DNA from: Cryptomeria japonica
Lineage: Eukaryota > Streptophyta > Pinopsida > Cupressales > Cupressaceae
Assembly (NCBI RefSeq): GCF_030272615.1
Contig: NC_081408.1
Location: 622,912,476 to 622,976,475, forward strand
DNA length: 64,000 bases
Direction: 5' to 3'
Within the stretch, counting starts at the first letter, position 1. Each line of letters opens with the position of its first letter. The notes beneath the pieces are model-generated. The model did no database searches and had not been told where the DNA came from. It worked only from the letters and a program-made list of their open reading frames with translations. Position numbers and translations under genes: made by a program. This document shows, piece after piece, positions 55,929-64,000 of this stretch.

Positions 55929-58900
55929 ATGGCACCTAAGATCCAAAATCCCATTGTTGTTGAGAACATCAAAAAGCCCTCACTGAAATACTCTTTAACT
56001 CCCAAAATTGCATCTGAACTGGATGACAAAAACTGCATTTTCACTCATTCCGGATAGAGTTTTATTAGTCGAGGATGTAAGATTCTTCACTAAGTGTCGA
56101 GTTGAAGAACTAGGTCATGTTGAGATCAAAGACACATATGATGAACTGTGTACCGATGGTAAAATGGATAGCAAATATGAACACATCAGAATCAAGAGAT
56201 TGACCAAAGCCCTAACCTATCCCTATGTATTCAAACCCCAGTGGGTTAATTTTGTTCTAAGCAAAGTTCATGATGACTTCATGTGGCTAGAAGAGCAACC
56301 ATTTAAGATCACCAAGGAAATCATTCATTTGATCACCGGTTACCCTATTTATGATCATGGTCGAGCTCAGAAAATGATATCACAGAAGGAATTGATCAGT
56401 TTAACCAGAGTAGAATCTGATTGCAGAGGACTGAAATTGAACAATGTCATTGATGTAGAGCTAAAGTTTTCCATTAGAGTAATAGGTTATTGTTTCTTCC
56501 AGTCAGCAAGGAAAAACAGTGTACCTTGTGCAGCAGTAGACTTAGCTTATAAAATTTTGAAGAAAGGCATGAAAATTGATTTATGTGAGGTATTGTTGAA
56601 AAAATTGTTTGAGAATCTCAATACCATAAGGAAGCCAAAGAAGAACAATTCAGCGAATACACTAAAGTTTGGATCATTGTTAATATGTATGTTTTTCTAT
56701 TTTGAGAAATTATTTCCATCAGTCGGTAAAGTTGTTTGGAAGCTACACCGACCAATCACCCATCAAATCAATGACTTCATCAAGAAGCTAGGTGATAATT
56801 TTAATGATATTATGGATGATTATTTTAGCAAGTTTCAAGAGAAGATGCATAATAGGTACCGAATTCCACCCCAGCTAGTAGAGAAATATAAGGATGACAT
56901 ATGTTTTGAAGTGGACACTGATTACTGCTATGTTAATGTTGTGGAACCGAGAACTCAATCTTTACCACCTATGGGTTATGAGATTGATTTTGACATCACA
57001 CAATAGCAGATAGATGCTTTTCTGACATTACCAAGGCATGCTAGCAAGCTGAGGTATGGAACATATGAAGAAGTGAAGGAAAAAGTAAAAATGAGCATTG
57101 TAGTACCCAAGGCTACAAGGAAGGCAACAAAGATGATTAAGACATTAACGGAGAAATTTGGAGAAGGTTCTTCCTCCACACCTGTCAAGGGAACTATAGT
57201 AATCACCGAAGAGGAATCTGAAGCCTAAGAGGCAGCTATAACACTGAGCACCGAATTTCCTAAGGGAAAAGTGTTGAAAAGAAAGAAACAGGATACATCA
57301 AAAGTATCACCAACTCCTCTTGCAAAGTGACCTAACACAAGAGCATCTGCAACTTCACCGAGTAAGAAAACAAAGAGTGGTGTCGCACCCAAGGTAACAA
57401 AAACTTACAAGAAATCTACTCGGAGACTCATTTTGACCAAAGAGTCTAGTGACACTGAATCTAAAGATGCAAGTAAATTTCAGATTGTCAAGAGCAAAAA
57501 GGTAAATGTACATAGTGTTAATTTTTGTGCTAATCTAAAGCAATATGGTGGATTTGGAGCATTCAGATATGTTAAATATGAATCCAGATCTGATGATGAA
57601 AAGAGACAAATAGAAGAAGTTGTCATCTGCACACTATTGAAATTCTGATTGGCTCCATTGGAATTATCTAAGTCACTTCCAAATGAATTATACTTGCATA
57701 TTGACAACAAGTGGAAGTATGCCATGGATTTAGAGAAATAGATGAGAGAAAGAAGTTTGGTACATCTTTTCCCAGACATGTCGGTAGATGAGATCACCAA
57801 ACATCTGAAAAACTGCCACACAAAATTCCTAGTCAAGCAAAGAGCCTTGAAATTGATGAATGGCCTTTACTTGGATGTAGAGAATGAGACTAAAGAAAAA
57901 TGGCAGGAAATATTTCACATCAAGAATGCTGGTGAACAAGCTGAAGTTGAAATAGATGATGTCACTGAGCAAGTTCCTGATATCACCGAGCAGGACCCTG
58001 CTGACACTATACAAGTAGATGAGGATATCATGGAAACTGAGGCATCTGAATAGGAAATGATCGAAGGAAATGCATATGCCAAACTAGTATCTAGTCAGTC
58101 AATTTTGGAGCAAGTTCAGCCCTATCCTCCAGTCACTCAGTCTACTTCAACCGAGGCCCCTCAAGATACTGAACAAGGGACAGAAGGTCACAAATCTATA
58201 GAAGGAGAAACTACTTCTCAGGCCACCGGGGAACAGTCTTCACAAGTTCCTTCTAGCATTGAAAATATTACATCTAAGACCCCAAGCACTGAAGCACCGA
58301 AGGACACAACAAAGGCTACATCAGAGGTTAAAGGAACTAACCAAAGTGTTGCCTCTACCGAGCAACCTATTGAGGGTCATCAAGCCTCACAAGCCATTGT
58401 TTTAGTTCAACCGACGAAAGGTAAAGAAAAGAAGATGAAAAATAATAGTTTCAAATTAGATTTGTCTAAACCAATAGTGTTTCCCAATGTTGATATATCC
58501 AAATTAAAAGGGCAAGCACTCATTGAATTCAAAGAACTATGCAAAGCCAAAGCCGAACAGGAGAAGCAAATGGCTATTCAAAAGAAAAATAAAGTAATTT
58601 AAAAGGTGAAAGCACTCTTAACCGACATGCTACCTGAAGCTATAGTAACCAAAGATGCAGCCATCCACATTCAACTAGATGAACTCCTAACCAAGATAGA
58701 GACATCTGGAGTAGATGCATCCGAATATTTGAGCAAGTTAAAAGACAAGGATCTCACTGCAAAAATGATTGAAGAGGTACAGAAAGCTATTGCCATTGGC
58801 AAAGTTAAACTTGTCAAATTTATTGCTAAGTTGACCCCTCAACTCAAGCACATTCTTTATTTATTTCAGAAACTCTATACATTCTCTCTATTCCTTAAGG

Positions 58901-59310
58901 ACATCAAAAATAAAACACAAGCAATTGAGAAAGAGATCACCGATCTCTCTAATAAGTTGACTATTGAGCCACATTCCATTCAAAATTTTTATACCAAGCT
59001 ACAACAGCTCATGGCTCAATAATTGTACCTAAGGAATGAAGAACACAAGATAAGGATGGACATAATGACACTTCAAACATTATTCCTTCCTCATCTTTCA
59101 TCTGTCCAAGAGCAGATCAACAAAGCTACCTCCCTATCCACTTAGCAAGAGGGAAGCACCTTAGATGGACTCATCTCACTATTAGCTGACATTACAGCTT
59201 AGAATTCACTTATGGACAGTGTTAAGGATGCCCTCTCTACCGCTCTCACCAATGCCAAGACAAAGTACAAATCCATTTTTGACCAGTTGCCACCACCGAA
59301 TGGCAACTAA
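55929..59310 (+). pseudogene. Long second ORF of unknown function (nested element)
   Basis: From ATG 55929 (MAPKIQNPIVVENIKKPSLK), after a frameshift near 56045, one frame runs to TAA 59308, about 1127 codons, broken by ten stops (about 57004, 57226, 57328, 57646, 57739, 58051, 58600, 59020, 59143 and 59200). The N-terminal 330 residues look globular (FKPQWVNFVLSKVHDDFMWL, IIHLITGYPIYDHGRAQKMI, FSIRVIGYCFFQSARKNSVP). A Lys-rich middle follows (57290-57450), then a Thr/Ser/Glu/Gln-rich low-complexity part (58080-58400) and a helical C-terminus (58480-59300). Its position, between gag and the 3' LTR in a pol-less element, recalls the env-like or extra ORFs of SIRE-type Copia elements, but I see no membrane segment. 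Function unknown. Confidence 0.7.
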
Positions 59311-59704
59311 GTTTAGATGTTTGTCAAAAAGGGGGAGTGAGTATCATATCAAAGTATACAAGGGAATGTAGTATATAGGGGGAGTATATACCAAGCAAAA
59401 CAGAGTATTCAAATGCACAGTCAATTACCGAGCAAAACAGAGTATTCAAATGCTGAGTCAATTTTGACAGGGAACAGAGAACAGAGCAGTGAACCGAGTA
59501 GTTATCACAGAACATTGATCACCGAGCATGCAAAATCAGAATTTTGTATAGTATAGTGATAAGTGGAGTATATCTAAATATACTATTTCATTGACTAATG
59601 TATATACTGTCTGTTTAGTCAAATTTTGCAAGTATATAGATTTTTGAGTTATGACTTTGAAAGTAGTTTTGTCAAACATCTCAACTAATGTCAAAAGGGG
59701 AGAT

Positions 59705-60909
59705 TGTTACTACTTATTATAGTTGCCATTAGTTTTATATCCAAAGTCATTCTATATACTCTAGTCAGTTACCTCTACCGAAACATTCAGTCGGTATGCA
59801 CAGAAAAGTTGGTTAAAGAAGAAAGTATTCACAAAGCCTAGTATACATCGAGTTGTCTACCGAGTATCATTCTATGTCTACCGAGCAGCAATAATGACAC
59901 ACCGAGTTGATACACACTGAGTGAAATGTTTTACTAGATTCATTGAACCTAGACACACATCTGGAAACGTGTTACAAGATCGAGGAACATAGAACCGTTA
60001 TCACATTGGAAATTGCACTTAAGGATTGTGTATGATTTTGAGGTCATCTAGCCAATGAAATATTTTGTATGGTTATTCATTCAATAAATCATGTTTGTAA
60101 GATTAAAGTAATGAATCAAATCACCGACATAAGAGATCTATTTATACAGCATGGATTGAGATCAGATAGAAGATGGATATAGTGATAGAGAGAGAGATAT
60201 ATAGAGGTGTATGAAGCAAGAAATGTGTGATACATAAGAAAACACTGAGTGTTATGACTGTTACAGAGACACAGAGGTCACCAAGAACGATTTTAGAGAA
60301 CAGTCAAAGAACAGAGTAAACAGAAAGGTTTACCGAGTTACTGTATGGGTTACCGAGGTATGCTATAAGCAAGGTAATCTCACTTTGAGCACATAGAATC
60401 TGCTATAACATTCTAGATGTAAAGTTGCAGATATTTGTAATGATTTATTGTAATATTTTGAAGTTGTAAGAGAAACCTTTAACAGGGTAAAAGACTCTAA
60501 CAAATTCTATAAATTGTAAAGCATTTAACTAGGTGTAGCATTTAGAATAAGTGTTGTAAAATCCTTTAGCAAGGTAGATCTAAAGATATTAATACTCCTA
60601 ATAGGGTAAGCTATCAGAAATAGCTGAACATGTAGCTCTAACCAAGCACTCTTTATTATTGCAGTAGTGAAGTTGTGGGTGCCATCCCCACCGCAGTTTT
60701 TCTCTCTAACCAAGAGTTTCTGCATAACCAAAATATATGAGTTATGGAGTGAATCATGTATGATTGTTATTTATTTGTTTTAGCTTTATGTTATGTTGCA
60801 ATAGTTTTTGGTTTATGCATAACAGTGAAGTTATTGTTGATAAAAGGTTTTGAAGTACTGAGTCACCCCTCCCCTCTCAGTACATTATCTTTCCATATTG
60901 GGCCTAACA
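59705..60909 (+). repeat. 3' LTR of the nested element
   Basis: TGTTACTAC...GGGCCTAACA, 1205 bp, directly after the polypurine tract. It differs from the 5' copy by scattered substitutions. Confidence 0.95.
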
Positions 60910-62455
60910 ACATGCCCGAATCATCTCTATAGTCTATTGCAATGTCCCGATCAGACCCATCTGAATCTGTGATGTTGATCTCATCATAGGTAGGCCTAGG
61001 AATGGCTCCTAGCCTCGGCTTCATGCGTGAATGTTGGATGTACACAGGCACATTAGTAGGAATGCACTGCTCAAACTCAAATTGTCATCAAACTCAGTCG
61101 AAGTAGAAGGGAATGACTATGTGGCTATACCACCCCTCTAGTAGATGGTTCCTCTACATGTTGAACATCTCTTTGTGTATCCCTACCCACATGTACATCC
61201 TAAGGTGGGGTCTCCATATGACTGCCCACTATCAATTTGTCTAAGCTCAACCTCCAATGCAGGAGATTGCCGAATCACCACTTGCAGGTAAGTGGATAAG
61301 AAAATACCCTAGTCTTCTCTGGGACTAAGTCTATATGGGATCCAAAAGGCCTCATGCAGGTAATATGCTCGAATATCCATACCTATATTAGTTTTCATGA
61401 CATTAGATTGCATCCCTACCCAAACACATACTCCCCAAGGTCGTGATAGAGACGCACAAGCATGCTCCAACCCAAAGAGTATACCCTCCTATTTCTCTTC
61501 ATCGCTCAGATAGTGTAGATGAATCATCCATGCATATGTGTGTCGCACCCATTAGGGCACACGGCTAATGCAAGGGTCATGATCATGAGTCGCATCACTA
61601 ATGGAACCTTGTCAGTAGGGTGTAGGAGCTAGCTAACCATGATACAACCCCTCGTCTCAGTGAGTATCACTCTCCCCATAACATACACCTACTCTCTCTT
61701 ACAATCCTCAGTATGATTGGATCGATATCTCATGGTCTCCCCCTAATGGGAAGACGCAAGATGCGGTATACATCCTTGAAGGTGACCGTCATCTCCCCCA
61801 TAGGTAACAAGAATGTCGAGGTGTCTGCATCCCATCTCTATATCAATGCCATCAACATCGTAGAATGGAGTCTGATTGTCGACATAGTCATCACATCCCA
61901 CAAGCCCACTGCATACAACAACTCCCTCTCCCCCACTATCAGCCTTGGGATCTGCTCCTGAAGGCTCCATAAGGTGAGGTCAGCAGTATGCTCGCGGATG
62001 TATGGTAGTGTCTACAAAAAGAAAAACATTCTATCATCAATAATAAATCATTATCATTACCATCTAATCAATACAATCATGCTATCTATTCTAAAATTCA
62101 ATCGTCTGATCTCGTGTTGCCACTAGTCGTCCTGAACAGGGATGAGGGTGACCTAAGTGGACCAGGGTGCCCTACTGGGATCAGGGTGCCCAGGTAGGAC
62201 TAGGGTGCCCAGATGGGACCAGGGTGCCCTAAGAGGACCAGGGCACCCCCTTGGGACCAGGGTGTTGTAGGGGGACCAGGGTGCCCTAGGACCCCTAGGT
62301 GTTTGAAGAGGGGGCCCAGACCCAGTATTGGCAATGACATCATCATCCCTAAATCTGTGAAAGCATGAAAAAGTTAAATGGAGTTGATGAAAGATCAACT
62401 CACCTCGTTGAATGGTCGGTCGGTGAGTATGGACTGGCACAAGATCTCCATCCAC
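60910..62455 (-). pseudogene. Antisense ORF with plant mobile domain, N-terminal half (element 2)
   Basis: Minus strand, from about 62455 (MDGDLVPVHTHRPTIQ). After a region built from a 17-bp repeat, the frame near 62000-61720 gives LPYIREHTADLTLWSLQEQI, ELLYAVGLWDVMTMSTIRLH and the hallmark MGEMTVTFKDVYRIL with RLPIRGRP at about 61750. A stop follows, then a decayed stretch to the nested element. It parallels the element 1 ORF (MGEMTVTLEDVYRIL). Known plant-mobile-domain proteins act in the nucleus on chromatin or transcription (MAIN/MAIL family); the role of the transposon versions is unknown. Confidence 0.82.
62157..62300. repeat. 17-18-bp tandem repeat, GGACCAGGGTGCCC type
   Basis: About eight copies, for example at 62160, 62178, 62213 and 62273. 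On the minus strand it would encode Pro/Trp/Gly-rich text (LGTLVLPG, RAPWS). It lies in the upstream part of the antisense ORF. Confidence 0.9.
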
Positions 62456-63082
62456 GTAGGTCGCTTAGGTCAGAATCAATGCATGATGGCTAATATGTGG
62501 GCTCCTCTTTAGTGAATAGTGCCAAAAAAGTTAAAAAGTGATAAATGAAGGTGTCACTTTCATATTTATGTGTTATGAACTTTTTTGCTTTATGTTTTTA
62601 AGTTAAAACCCTATTTTTTGCACTTTTTCTTCACTCTATCATATCTTGAGCTAGGAAGCTCTAATTCTCACACTATCATTGGCATTGGAATTGTGAGTTC
62701 ACCCTCTCACCCTACATTAGTTCCATAACATGCTTGGATGAGTGATCAAGCCTTGTTGTAAACTTTCTTTGTCAAAATCTTTATCACAATTCATTGTGCT
62801 AATCATGATACCCTATTTCACCTCACTAATAAGGAAGCCGAAATAGTGGAGCATATAGATACCCACTAATTTTATCACCTTCCTTAATAAAAATTAGGTG
62901 ATTTTGCAATCTAACATGTGGTTTTGTAGGGTGTGGTTCCTAATTGTGTACTGCAAATACCCCTGGGGGCTTTGTCTGACAACTTATGGTTTATCCTTTT
63001 TCAAAAAATGTTTACTTTTCTATACTTTATCTTGCATATGCATGTAGTCTCATATGATGGTTAAAGTGGGGGCTAAATGGAG
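62456..63082 (+). other. Spacer before the 3' LTR of element 2
   Basis: No gene recognised. AAAGTGGGGGCTAAATGGAG (63063-63082) precedes the LTR and is the likely polypurine tract. Confidence 0.55.
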
Positions 63083-63849
63083 TGTCGTAAATTATACACC
63101 CTTGCTAGGGTTTTACAATTTCACACTTAGGGTAGCACCCGCCTTAGTGTGTCTTGCATCTTGCATTTCTAATTCCCCTTTAAGCATCTAATTAATTAAT
63201 TTAATTAAATCTAGAGTCATGTTTCATCACTTTACATGTTATAAAATTGGGCCCTTTACCCTAAGCATGCCCCTTTTCATCTTATTCCTCCACTAAATCA
63301 TTTAATCATAAATCCTAATTATGTCTTATTTCGACCGTTTAGGCTTGATTTTGCATATCAAAACATCTCAAAATCAGATGTAACTTTGGGATGCACTCTA
63401 ATATAATCATATCTAACAGCCCCAAAAATTTGGTGAAAATTTGGTCAGACCGTGGTGGGAATGCACATGGACCTTGGATTTTTACTTGAAATTTTGAGAC
63501 CATAATCCTATGATATAACAATTATTAACCCCAAAAGATTAGCAGGAAATTCAAATCCTAGGTTAGCCTAAACATGAAATTAAGATCTAGGGTTTCATAG
63601 TTAAGAGCTCTCTTTCTTCATTTGAAGGGTTCTTTTTCTAAGAATCTAAGAGCTATTTTTTGGATCATTAGAGCCTTCTTTGAAGTGAAAGAGTAGATCT
63701 TTGAACTCTTCAACAACATTCAACATTCATCCATCAAACATTCATCAAGCATCATTTTCTCAATTGGGGGCTTTTGAAGATGTAGAAAAATAATAGGCGA
63801 TCACCGAATGATGATTGACTTGTACCTCTCCCTTGGGGTTGGGTATGGT
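63083..63849 (+). repeat. 3' LTR of Gypsy element 2 (first 767 bp)
   Basis: It matches 44257-45021. It is cut at GGGTTGGGTATGGT where another LTR element starts. Confidence 0.9.
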
Positions 63850-64000
63850 TGTTAGGAACCGGGAAGGACAACTGAGAGAGGGGGGTGAATCAGTTGTCAA
63901 TAAATTACAACCCAAAATAAATTATTCCAACTTAAAACTCACTATCAGTAAAATAGATTAATAATTATAGTATTACCATTACAACTTAATTCATAAAATA
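63850..64000 (-). mobile_element. Partial LTR at the window edge
   Basis: It begins TGTTAGGAACCGGG with ACTGAGAGAGGGGGGTGAATC, the reverse complement of a Copia-type LTR 3' end, like 1304 onward. It runs off the window. Confidence 0.75.

Larger units (their letters stand above)
52809..60909 (+). mobile_element. Pol-less LTR retrotransposon nested in Gypsy element 2
   Basis: Two long LTRs (52809-54011, 1203 bp; 59705-60909, 1205 bp) flank an initiator-Met primer site (54014-54025), a coiled-coil/zinc-knuckle ORF, a second very long ORF and a polypurine tract (CAAAAGGGGAGAT, 59692-59704). No protease, integrase or RT is present, so it is a large non-autonomous derivative. The primer site suggests Copia origin. 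Flanking bases are GTGTG (52804-52808, within a GT run) and ACATG (60910-60914), so no perfect target duplication remains. The LTRs differ at several percent by eye. Confidence 0.93.
44257..64000 (+). mobile_element. Gypsy (Tat-type) element 2, interrupted by nested elements; 3' end outside the window
   Basis: It has a 5' LTR from 44257, a short gag-like region, protease, RT, two RNase H domains and integrase to 51240, an antisense PMD ORF, and a 3' LTR from 63083. Two insertions interrupt it: the pol-less element at 52809-60909 within the antisense ORF, and another LTR element starting at 63850 within the 3' LTR. The double RNase H, the second one without the first's sequence, is diagnostic of the Tat group. 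Frameshifts and stops are many. It is older than both insertions. Confidence 0.9.

Overview
This is non-coding-rich plant nuclear DNA. There is no intact host gene; almost everything is a retrotransposon, a decayed DNA transposon, a tandem repeat or a pseudogene. Long nested LTR elements, Tat-type Gypsy elements carrying an antisense plant-mobile-domain (PMD) ORF, Copia elements with an initiator-Met primer site, a PPR fragment and a TIR-NBS-LRR-type fragment all point to a seed plant with a large genome. A conifer is my best guess, but that is inference from style and not proof.

Layout. 1-3.7 kb: a minus-strand solo LTR (1304-2105) and a PPR pseudogene. 3.75-8.65 kb: a complete but dead Copia element with 384/389-bp LTRs and a perfect 5-bp target duplication (ATTTC). 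8.97-10.1 kb: a minus-strand NBS-LRR pseudogene with most of its NBS deleted. 10.8-37.5 kb: a locally duplicated unit, seen in three partial copies, that holds an AT-repeat tract, an unrecognised six-exon gene (called R here), a 360-bp satellite and a flanking block. Into one copy an 11.55-kb Gypsy element (14737-26287, target duplication ATATC) has inserted; the sister copy at about 29.36 kb keeps the empty site.

37.5-43.7 kb: a DNA-transposon-like element with a minus-strand DDE-like gene, bounded by CT-rich and GA-rich tracts in inverted orientation, followed by a second copy of its left 1.1 kb. 43.7-44.26 kb: a trapped Copia reverse transcriptase scrap. 44.26 kb to the window end: a second Gypsy element with decayed protease-RT-dual RNase H-integrase and an antisense PMD ORF. 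That ORF is split by a nested pol-less LTR element (52809-60909), and the element's 3' LTR is itself interrupted at 63850 by the start of another LTR element.

How the parts relate. Both Gypsy elements have the same plan: sense gag/pol and, between pol and the 3' LTR, an antisense ORF with a plant mobile domain. One keeps gag and has lost RT/RNase H/integrase core; the other keeps those enzymes and has no recognisable gag. Premature stops in several long frames are compatible with C-to-T change at CGA, CAA and CAG codons, as expected for old methylated transposons. The least explained features are the antisense PMD genes, the long second ORF of the pol-less nested element, the R gene with its internal satellite, the plant DDE-like gene, and a recurrent palindrome (ATCGGATATCCGAT and close variants) at the edges of the simple-sequence tracts.
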